This document shows, one piece after another, positions 1 through 4,996 of a stretch of DNA of 5,508 nucleotides. The notes below the pieces were generated by a model. The model saw nothing but the letters and a program-made list of their open reading frames with translations, was not told where the DNA came from and ran no database searches. The stretch is from an uncultured Saprospiraceae bacterium (lineage in GTDB: Bacteria > Bacteroidota > Bacteroidia > Chitinophagales > Saprospiraceae), in assembly GCA_937959375.1 (NCBI GenBank), contig CALGLS010000198.1:1-5508 (forward strand), read 5' to 3'. The translations under genes and the position numbers were made by a program. The first letter of the stretch is position 1. The number at the start of each line of letters is the position of its first letter.

Positions 1-840
1 GTGATAAACCATCAAAGGGTGTTTCAGATCAAGCGCCATGTTTTTACTTTCGCTTTTCCCCATAAGGGAATCAAAGAATCCTCTTTGCTTATTGACCAAT
101 ACAACTAGGTCTATATTATTTTCATCTGCATAATCATTCAGTCCGTCAACCACTGAATCATTTTTCACTACATCCATATTAAAAGAAAATGAAGGATTAC
201 CGTCTTTAAACAATTGGTCAAAAATCACTTCTTTAGTTTTCTGAAAATCTTCTGTTGACTTTTCTCCTTTTACATGTACGAAGTGAACTGCTGCTCGGAA
301 AAGGTTTGCGAAATTGATGATCTCGCGCAACATCTTTCTTTTAGCTGCTTCAAAATTACTGGCGTACAAGATGTTTCGAAAAGGGCGATACTTAGCCTTT
401 TCAGGAATGAGCAAAACTGGACAATATGCTCTTTGAGCTATTCTAGAACCAACAGATCCGAGGATGTAATTTCCAAATTCATATTTGCCAGTAGTTCCCA
501 TTACAATTAAGAATACTTCATCGTCCTTACTTTCCTGAACGACAAGTGGTACCGGTGCTCCTCTCTCTACATGCTTGTTCACTACCACTTCTGTTAGCAC
601 TGTTCCTTCGTCATCATCATCGTTATATTTTTCAATAAAAGCATTCATTTTAGTTTGAGCAGTTTTTGCCATTCCAGCATCAGCCATCAAAGAAGTCGTC
701 CTATTATTCGTATAAGAAACCGAGTAAGCATGTATCACTTCCAAGGTGCAATTGAAGACTTTTGCCAACTCTCTGGCATAGCAATAAGCGTTGTGTGAAA
801 CTGGGGAGAAGTCTACTGGTACTAATATTTTACGTTTCAT
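1..840 (-). CDS. Tandem universal stress protein (UspA family), 3' end at or just beyond window edge
   Basis: Read on the minus strand from the ATG at 838-840, this frame stays open for 280 codons to the window edge. It starts MKRKILVPVDFSP, the usual first strand and loop of a Usp domain. Domain 1 spans about residues 3-146 and contains the nucleotide-binding signature G-2x-G-9x-G(S/T): G115, G118, G128 and S129, followed by CPVLLIP at 140-146. Domain 2 starts near residue 155 (FRNILYASNF) and ends with HPLMVYH at the edge. Its counterpart loop (about 250-266) lacks the G-x-x-G pattern, so only domain 1 looks able to bind ATP. An acidic run DDDDE lies at 74-78. Two-domain Usp proteins are usually about 270-290 aa, so very little is missing. 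It is a cytoplasmic protein, probably linked to stress or low-energy/low-oxygen survival; the exact role is unknown. The gene lies 53 bases downstream of the HMA-protein gene on the same strand and is probably co-transcribed with it. Confidence 0.93.
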   Translation of the reverse strand, partial: MKRKILVPVDFSPVSHNAYCYARELAKVFNCTLEVIHAYSVSYTNNRTTSLMADAGMAKTAQTKMNAFIEKYNDDDDEGTVLTEVVVNKHVERGAPVPLVVQESKDDEVFLIVMGTTGKYEFGNYILGSVGSRIAQRAYCPVLLIPEKAKYRPFRNILYASNFEAAKRKMLREIINFANLFRAAVHFVHVKGEKSTEDFQKTKEVIFDQLFKDGNPSFSFNMDVVKNDSVVDGLNDYADENNIDLVVLVNKQRGFFDSLMGKSESKNMALDLKHPLMVYH

Positions 841-893
841 ATCTTGTATTATTTTTTTGATTCTTTAAATTTAGCTAAGGATTAAATTGAAGC

Positions 894-1217
894 TTATTTG
901 AATTTACCGATAGCACAACTGACATAAGACTTACCCATTTGTGCCAAGGTTGAAGTACCTCTCTCTGGATACCCCATTTTACTGAGACGCTCTACAAAAA
1001 CAGTGTATTCATTTTGGCCATCATGGTCTATCTCCACCATCCCTTTCTCCTCATATACAATAACATGCTCAACTCCCTCCAACTTTAATAAGCCGTCTTT
1101 AATAGTAGCGGCACAGCCTCCACATTTTAGATTGTCTACAAATAATTTTTCTTTTTTCATGATCTTTTTTTCTGCAAGGTCTAGTTTTTCACAAAGTGTA
1201 TCAATGACTTTAATCAT
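894..1217 (-). CDS. Small heavy-metal-associated (HMA) domain protein, probable copper-binding
   Basis: This frame encodes 107 aa from the ATG at 1217. An HMA-like fold begins near residue 24 (KLFVDNLKCGGCAATI) with the metal-binding CxxC pair at C32 and C35, then LEGVEHVIVYEE, the usual 'GV..v.V' strand. It ends with a conserved-looking tail, SYVSCAIGKFK, carrying a further cysteine, C101. No signal peptide or membrane segment is visible, so it is probably a cytosolic Cu(I) chaperone or metal sensor-like protein; mercury or other soft metals are alternatives. The start is uncertain. An internal ATG at 1160 (residue 20, MKKEKLFVDN) would give an 88-aa protein starting right at the first HMA strand, as most small HMA proteins do. 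The first 19 residues could be an extra helix or untranslated leader. Neighbours: the universal stress protein follows it, and the CBS/ccoI operon is divergent. Copper handling fits the neighbouring ccoI gene, but the link is inferred. Confidence 0.88.
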   Translation of the reverse strand: MIKVIDTLCEKLDLAEKKIMKKEKLFVDNLKCGGCAATIKDGLLKLEGVEHVIVYEEKGMVEIDHDGQNEYTVFVERLSKMGYPERGTSTLAQMGKSYVSCAIGKFK

Positions 1218-1250
1218 CCTTTTTAATGACTTAGCTCAACTCCAAGGGCA

Positions 1251-1264
1251 TTGACAAAAATCAC
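1251..1264. promoter_or_regulatory. Putative FNR/CRP-family operator (dyad)
   Basis: The sequence TTGACAAAAATCAC matches 8 of the 10 fixed bases of the FNR-type dyad TTGAT-N4-ATCAA. It lies in the divergent region between the HMA gene and the first CBS gene. Its centre (1257.5) is about 41.5 bases upstream of the transcription start predicted for the CBS gene (near 1299), the classic class II activator position. A near-identical site with the same downstream spacing lies before ccoS. The dyad is near-symmetric, so it could also act on the divergent HMA gene, but no good -7 element was found on that side. The assignment rests on sequence match and geometry only; the regulator gene is not in the window. 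Confidence 0.5.
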
Positions 1265-1265
1265 C

Positions 1266-1294
1266 TTGCCAAATGACTATAGCCATTATCATTG
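1266..1294 (+). promoter_or_regulatory. Putative Bacteroidota-type promoter for the CBS-CBS-ccoI operon
   Basis: A TTG at 1266-1268 is followed by an 18-base spacer and TATCATTG at 1287-1294. The second element matches five of the six fixed bases of the Bacteroidota -7 element TAnnTTTG. This predicts a start near 1299 and a leader of about 60 bases before the ATG at 1359. The FNR-like dyad at 1251-1264 ends directly upstream. A second TTGACA at 1319-1324 could be part of a closer promoter, but no convincing -7 element follows it. Confidence 0.42.
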
Positions 1295-1358
1295 CCATAG
1301 AAGAAATCGAACTTGCACTTGACAAATGGTTATTTGAAGTTGTTTAAAAAAATTAGAT

Positions 1359-1787
1359 ATGAATATACTAGCACCAATTTCCACTATCATGACTACTGAG
1401 GTAATCACAGTAACACCAAAAGATAAATTGCAAATCGTTCAAGATATTTTCGAGGAATACAGAATCCATCATTTACCAGTAGTGGATGAAGGCAAAGTAG
1501 TTGGAATGCTTAGCAACTCTGACTTAATGTATTTTTTGAAAGGAAAGTCTTATGATAAGTATGAAGAGCACCTTAATAAAGTTCGCTTAAAAAATTACAC
1601 GGTTGAAGAAATAATGACTTGCGGTATAGCGACACTGAAGTCTTCAGACCTTATCCGAACTGCCTTGAATATTTTCAAAGAAAATTTATTTCATGCCTTG
1701 CCAGTAATAGACGACGGTAAATTAGTCGGTATTATTTCTTCTCAAGACATTATTATTTCACTAGCTAATCAAAAAGCTATAACCTAA
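1359..1787 (+). CDS. Two-CBS-domain protein (first of a tandem pair)
   Basis: The product is 142 aa and consists almost only of a CBS pair (Bateman module). CBS1 spans about residues 7-61 (IMTTEVITVTP, then HHLPVVDEGKVVGMLSNSDL). CBS2 spans about 82-136 (EIMTCGIATLK, then FHALPVIDDGKLVGIISSQD). Both halves keep the G-h-h-S-x-x-D pattern (S52/D55 and S127/D130) whose Ser/Thr and Asp contact the ribose of bound adenosine nucleotides in known family members, so ligand binding is plausible. No catalytic, DNA-binding or membrane domain is attached, so it is probably a stand-alone cytoplasmic regulatory protein acting on a partner. The start is the only sensible ATG and follows an A-rich leader without a Shine-Dalgarno site, as is usual in Bacteroidota. 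It is the first gene of a likely operon: a paralogue starts 6 bases after its stop, then ccoI. The ligand and partner are unknown. Confidence 0.93.
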   Translation: MNILAPISTIMTTEVITVTPKDKLQIVQDIFEEYRIHHLPVVDEGKVVGMLSNSDLMYFLKGKSYDKYEEHLNKVRLKNYTVEEIMTCGIATLKSSDLIRTALNIFKENLFHALPVIDDGKLVGIISSQDIIISLANQKAIT

Positions 1788-1793
1788 AAAATT

Positions 1794-2231
1794 ATGAATT
1801 CAAGTACACCTGTGTCTTCAATTATGACGGAGTTTACGCTTACAATAAACCCTGAAGACGAGCTCAATACTATTCAACAAATTTTCAAAAACTACTCTTT
1901 TCATCATCTTCCAGTTGTTGATAAAGATCATCAAGTAGTCGGAATCATTAGTAAGACAGATTTGCATTTGTTTTTTAAGCAATTGACAAAAGATAGCTCT
2001 GGGAGAGCTTACTCAACTCTTACCATTCGCAATACAAAAGCAAAAGATCTTATGACAGGAGATCCTATGGTCATTGATCCGGAAGACACGGTTGGCTTGG
2101 CTGCTGATATTTTTATGGCGAATACAATTCATGCGCTTCCTGTTGTGGAAGATCATAAATTGGTGGGGATCGTTACTTCGCATGATTTGTTGGAGTATGC
2201 TTTTAAGGAGGTGACTTATAAAGAAAATTAA
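1794..2231 (+). CDS. Two-CBS-domain protein (second of a tandem pair)
   Basis: The product is 145 aa and again only a CBS pair. CBS1 is about residues 7-62 (SIMTEFTLTINPEDEL, HHLPVVDKDHQVVGIISKTDL). CBS2 is about 84-136 (DLMTGDPMVIDPEDTV, IHALPVVEDHKLVGIVTSHDL). The ribose-contact pattern is present in both halves (S53/D56 and T128/D131). It aligns end to end with the preceding gene product (both share the IMT, HHLPVVD, HALPV and KLVGI blocks), so the pair arose by an old tandem duplication; the divergence suggests separate ligands or a heteromeric Bateman assembly. It lies 6 bases after the first CBS gene and ends 8 bases before ccoI, which argues for co-translation with the copper ATPase. 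The last codons contain a strong Shine-Dalgarno-like sequence (2204-2214). Function beyond nucleotide or ligand sensing cannot be read from the sequence. Confidence 0.93.
   Translation: MNSSTPVSSIMTEFTLTINPEDELNTIQQIFKNYSFHHLPVVDKDHQVVGIISKTDLHLFFKQLTKDSSGRAYSTLTIRNTKAKDLMTGDPMVIDPEDTVGLAADIFMANTIHALPVVEDHKLVGIVTSHDLLEYAFKEVTYKEN
2204..2214 (+). other. Strong Shine-Dalgarno-like sequence inside the second CBS gene
   Basis: TAAGGAGGTGA is complementary over 11 bases to the standard bacterial 16S rRNA 3' tail. It is read in frame as part of the CBS protein (K-E-V codons AAG GAG GTG) and lies 25 bases before the ccoI ATG, too far for ordinary initiation, with no ATG, GTG or TTG at the right distance. 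It could be chance coding sequence. It is noted because Bacteroidota generally avoid Shine-Dalgarno sites before genes. Confidence 0.3.
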
Positions 2232-2239
2232 GAACCCAA

Positions 2240-4606
2240 ATGACGAAACCAATAGTTAGCAGATCTATTAAAGTGGCTTGTGCTCATTGCGGAGATAGTT
2301 GTATCGACGAGCAATTAATTAGCACAAACCAATCCTTTTGCTGTGTGGGGTGCCAAACGGTTTACCACTTGCTGCAAAGCAATGGACTATCTCAATATTA
2401 TGATCTTGAAAACACACCTGGTGTCTCATTAAAAAGTATTCAGGAAGAAAAATTTGCCTATCTGGACGAACCTGAAATACAAACTCAACTCTTGAATTTT
2501 ACCGATGGAAAAACAGCAAAGATTACTTTTTACATTCCAAATATTCACTGTATTTCCTGTATCTGGTTATTGGAAAATTTACATCAACTTGAAAAGGGAA
2601 TTTTCCAATCAACGGTCAATTTTTTAAAGAAAGAAGTTTACATTAGTTTTCATCTTCCAGCAATCAAACTTAGCCAAATCGCAGCGCTACTACATCGTAT
2701 TGGCTATCCAGCAAACATCAATCTTGCAGACATCGACAAAGAAGATAAACCTATCATTTCCAAAGACTTATACTACAAAATAGGTGTTACCGGGTTTATC
2801 TTTGGCAATATTATGTTTATGAGTTTTCCTGAATATTTAGGACTAGACAAAACGCAGGATGCATTCTATTTTCAATTCTTTGCTTACTTTAATTTGGTAC
2901 TTGGACTCCCACTAATTTTCTATAGTGGGTGGGATTATCTACACGCTGCTTTTCTGGGTTTGAAACAAAAAACCTTGAACATTGACGTGCCAATTTCCAT
3001 TGGTATTCTCAGTCTTTTTGGTAGGTCGTTATTTGAAATTATATCAGCTACTGGCCCTGGATATATGGATTCACTGGCTGGCTTGATCTTCTTTTTATTA
3101 GTCGGCAAATGGTTTCAACAAAAAACCTATCACAGTATTTCTTTTGAAAGAGATTATCAATCTTATTTTCCAGTGGCTGCAAATAAAATAGAGGATGAAA
3201 TAGAAATTCCCGTTTCTTTAAAGAAACTAAAAACTGACGATAAAATAAGAATTAGACATCAAGAATTAATTCCTGCCGACGGTATTCTACTAAACGGAGA
3301 AGCTTACATTGACTACAGTTTTGTTACTGGCGAATCTGCTCCAGTTCGTGTACAAAAAGGAGATCTCATTTATGCAGGTGGAAGACAAAATGGAACATCC
3401 ATTGACATTAAACTCACCAAAGCGGTCATCCAATCCTATCTTGTACAACTCTGGAACGAACATACCTTTGAACACAAAAATAAAAACCAACACAATAGTA
3501 AGCTAGCGAATAAAGTTGGCAAATATTTTACTATCGCCATCTTAGTTATTGCTTTCGCAACGCTCATTTACTGGCTACCCATCGACAGTACAAAGGCTAT
3601 CAATGCTTTTTCTGCAGTCTTGATTATTGCCTGTCCCTGCGCAGTTGCCTTATCCATTCCTTTTACCTTTGGTAATGTATTGCGCATCCTTGGGCGAAAT
3701 CAAATCTTTTTGAAAAGTAGTGGAGTTATCGAAAACATACAAGGTGTTACTCATATCGTATTTGACAAAACGGGAACACTTACAGAGCGAAAAGAAAAAA
3801 TGAATTTCCATGGATTTCTCAGCTCAGATGAAGCAGCAATGGTCCAATCTTTAGCCAATCAGTCTTCTCACCCAAGGAGCCAGCAAATTCAACAGTACTT
3901 TCCAGAAAAGGCCAATTTAGAAGTCAGTCAATTCAGAGAAACTCCAGGTAAAGGCATTGAAGGTTTAATTTGCGGAAGCTTAGTTTCTATACATAAATCA
4001 CCTCAAGGAACCGCCATAAGCATCGACGGAAAAAGGAATGGCTATTTCGAACATTTGCCAATTTTAAGAATGGGCTTAGATAAAGTGATTCGAAAACTTC
4101 AGAAAAAATATACACTCTCACTTTTATCAGGTGATCGCAACAGACATGAATCTTATTTCAAAAAACTATTCCCAAACAATAGCGAATTACATTTTGACGC
4201 AAGTCCAAGTACTAAATTACAATTCATAAAAGACTTACAAAAAAAAGGAGCTACAGTCATGATGATTGGAGATGGTCTAAATGATGCCGGCGCTTTACAA
4301 CAAGCTGATGTAGGATTGGTCATTAGTGAAGACAACAATAACTTCTCCCCTTCTTGCGACGGTGTACTTGCTGCAACTATTTTCAATCAATTTAATTCCT
4401 TCATGGAATATATTCAAAGTAGTAGAAAAGTCATTTATCTGTCCTATGGATTTGCATTGCTTTACAATATAGTTGGGCTGAGCTATGCCGTACAAGGAAA
4501 CTTATCACCTGTAATCGCGGCTATACTTATGCCACTTAGCTCTATTAGTATCATCATTCTTGGGGTCATGGGAAGTTGGCTTTTGAGTAAAAATTTAAAA
4601 TCATAA
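2240..4606 (+). CDS. ccoI: CcoI/FixI-type copper-translocating P1B-ATPase for cbb3 oxidase assembly
   Basis: The product is 788 aa, normal for Bacteroidota CcoI. It begins with a cysteine cluster (C14, C17, C21, C34, C35, C38) like the metal-binding domain often found at the N-terminus of CcoI-type ATPases. An HMA domain follows at about 93-165 with CxxC at C104/C107. Two membrane helices lie near 180-228 and two near 246-291. The actuator domain has TGES at 363-366. TM6 carries the CPC ion-binding motif (C465-P466-C467). The P/N domains carry DKTGT with the phosphorylated Asp D509, the HP dipeptide H544-P545, GKGIEG at 570-575 and GDGLND at 678-683. TM7 has YN (742-743) and TM8 has MPLSS (764-768), the invariant residues of Cu(I) P1B-ATPases. 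Family knowledge: CcoI exports Cu(I) across the inner membrane for the CuB centre of cbb3 oxidase rather than for detoxification. The ccoS and ccoN genes downstream support this over CopA. The only upstream-suitable ATG is at 2240, since the next Met is residue 192. It is probably co-transcribed with the two CBS genes. Confidence 0.96.
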   Translation: MTKPIVSRSIKVACAHCGDSCIDEQLISTNQSFCCVGCQTVYHLLQSNGLSQYYDLENTPGVSLKSIQEEKFAYLDEPEIQTQLLNFTDGKTAKITFYIPNIHCISCIWLLENLHQLEKGIFQSTVNFLKKEVYISFHLPAIKLSQIAALLHRIGYPANINLADIDKEDKPIISKDLYYKIGVTGFIFGNIMFMSFPEYLGLDKTQDAFYFQFFAYFNLVLGLPLIFYSGWDYLHAAFLGLKQKTLNIDVPISIGILSLFGRSLFEIISATGPGYMDSLAGLIFFLLVGKWFQQKTYHSISFERDYQSYFPVAANKIEDEIEIPVSLKKLKTDDKIRIRHQELIPADGILLNGEAYIDYSFVTGESAPVRVQKGDLIYAGGRQNGTSIDIKLTKAVIQSYLVQLWNEHTFEHKNKNQHNSKLANKVGKYFTIAILVIAFATLIYWLPIDSTKAINAFSAVLIIACPCAVALSIPFTFGNVLRILGRNQIFLKSSGVIENIQGVTHIVFDKTGTLTERKEKMNFHGFLSSDEAAMVQSLANQSSHPRSQQIQQYFPEKANLEVSQFRETPGKGIEGLICGSLVSIHKSPQGTAISIDGKRNGYFEHLPILRMGLDKVIRKLQKKYTLSLLSGDRNRHESYFKKLFPNNSELHFDASPSTKLQFIKDLQKKGATVMMIGDGLNDAGALQQADVGLVISEDNNNFSPSCDGVLAATIFNQFNSFMEYIQSSRKVIYLSYGFALLYNIVGLSYAVQGNLSPVIAAILMPLSSISIIILGVMGSWLLSKNLKS

Positions 4607-4642
4607 TCATTACTGCATAGAGGTATAAAATCACCAATCAGA

Positions 4643-4656
4643 ATGATAAAAATCAC
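4643..4656. promoter_or_regulatory. Putative FNR/CRP-family operator before ccoS
   Basis: ATGATAAAAATCAC matches 8 of 10 fixed bases of TTGAT-N4-ATCAA and shares its last nine bases (AAAAATCAC) with the site at 1251-1264. It lies in the 101-base gap between ccoI and ccoS. The start of the dyad is 36 bases before a TA-containing -7-like element at 4679, exactly the spacing at the other site. An extra copy of the half-site AAATCAC lies two helical turns (22 bases) upstream at 4628-4634. Oxygen-responsive FNR-type control is known for cbb3 operons in other bacteria; here it is inferred. Confidence 0.5.
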
Positions 4657-4678
4657 TGGCTCTTTTTTATAGACAAAG

Positions 4679-4686
4679 TACCTTGT
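4679..4686 (+). promoter_or_regulatory. Putative -7 element of an activator-dependent ccoS-ccoN promoter
   Basis: TACCTTGT resembles the Bacteroidota -7 element TAnnTTTG, with one T missing from the TTTG part. It would place the transcription start near 4691 and give a leader of about 17 bases before ccoS. No clear TTG -33 element sits 17-20 bases upstream (only CTG at 4656-4658), which would fit a promoter needing the FNR-like activator just upstream. Without that geometry the match would be too weak to report. Confidence 0.3.
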
Positions 4687-4707
4687 GGCTAAATAAATAA
4701 AGAAAAA

Positions 4708-4863
4708 ATGAAAATCATTTTACTATTGATTGCTATCAGTTTATTGGTAGCCCTTGGATTTCTATGCGCTTTCTTCTGGGCTGTCAATGACGGACAATTC
4801 GAGGATGATTACACGCCTTCTATCAGAATCCTATTTGATAATAAAAAAGGAAATAAAAAGTAA
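4708..4863 (+). CDS. ccoS: CcoS, cbb3-type cytochrome oxidase assembly protein
   Basis: The product is 51 aa with one N-terminal membrane helix (about residues 2-25, MKIILLLIAISLLVALGF) and a short cytoplasmic tail. The block FFWAVNDGQFEDDYTPSIRI after the helix is the CcoS hallmark: aromatic-W-x-V/A-x-x-GQF, acidic residues, P, then RIL. Family knowledge: in Rhodobacter, CcoS is needed for insertion of the heme and copper cofactors into CcoN, and it is commonly encoded directly after ccoI. The ATG follows an A-rich leader (AAAGAAAAAATG) without a Shine-Dalgarno site. The length is normal. It probably heads a transcript with the small ORF and ccoN that follow, driven by the intergenic promoter in addition to any read-through from ccoI. 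Confidence 0.93.
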   Translation: MKIILLLIAISLLVALGFLCAFFWAVNDGQFEDDYTPSIRILFDNKKGNKK

Positions 4864-4875
4864 AACAAGTACAAA

Positions 4876-4995
4876 ATGGAACTACTTCAAATCATAGTCT
4901 ACAGCACATTCACATTTTTTTTCGGCGTACTACTGTACCTCTCAAAAAAAGGAAAAGTATCAAGCAAATTTGTCACTATAAAATCGAAAAACTAA
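4876..4995 (+). CDS. Putative 39-aa single-pass membrane protein between ccoS and ccoN
   Basis: From the ATG at 4876 this frame encodes 39 aa: MELLQIIVYS, a hydrophobic stretch rich in F, L and V (residues 5-22, FTFFFGVLLYL at the end), then a basic tail with K24, K25, K27, K31, K36 and K38. That is one membrane helix with a positively charged C-terminus, predicted to face the cytoplasm. It begins 12 bases after ccoS and its stop is one base from the ccoN ATG, the tight packing expected of a translated operon gene. The ACAAAATG leader matches the A-rich leaders of its neighbours. It does not carry a sequence I recognise as CcoQ or CcoH; it could be a lineage-specific oxidase subunit, an assembly factor or a translation-coupling leader peptide. 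Confidence 0.7.
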   Translation: MELLQIIVYSTFTFFFGVLLYLSKKGKVSSKFVTIKSKN

Positions 4996-4996
4996 C

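Noticed and set aside
274..510. 78-codon plus-strand frame inside the universal stress protein gene
   Set aside because: It lies antisense to a well-supported Usp coding frame, and its translation shows no recognisable domain.
841..893. Possible FNR half-site TTGAT in the HMA-Usp gap
   Set aside because: No matching right half (TAAAT in place of ATCAA), and the gap is a short within-operon spacer.
1003..1254. 83-codon plus-strand frame antisense to the HMA protein
   Set aside because: Its composition (serine- and phenylalanine-rich) is that of a reverse-strand shadow, and the minus strand has a clear CxxC HMA domain.
1319..1347. TTGACA at 1319 as a sigma70-like -35 box for the first CBS gene
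   Set aside because: No matching -10 or TAnnTTTG element occurs at 16-18 bases, and Bacteroidota promoters do not follow that consensus. The 1266-1294 element fits better.
2240..4606. CopA-type copper detoxification ATPase
   Set aside because: The N-terminal cysteine cluster, the GDGLNDAGAL variant and the following ccoS and ccoN genes point to CcoI.
4646..4670. Inverted repeat ATAAAAA / TTTTTAT with an 11-base loop as a ccoI terminator
   Set aside because: The stem has only A-T pairs and overlaps the FNR-like dyad. The T-run alone does not make a convincing intrinsic terminator, so read-through from ccoI into ccoS stays possible.
4876..4995. CcoQ for the 39-aa ORF
   Set aside because: CcoQ is usually downstream of ccoNO and longer, with different residues around its helix. 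Nothing here matches beyond being a single-helix protein.
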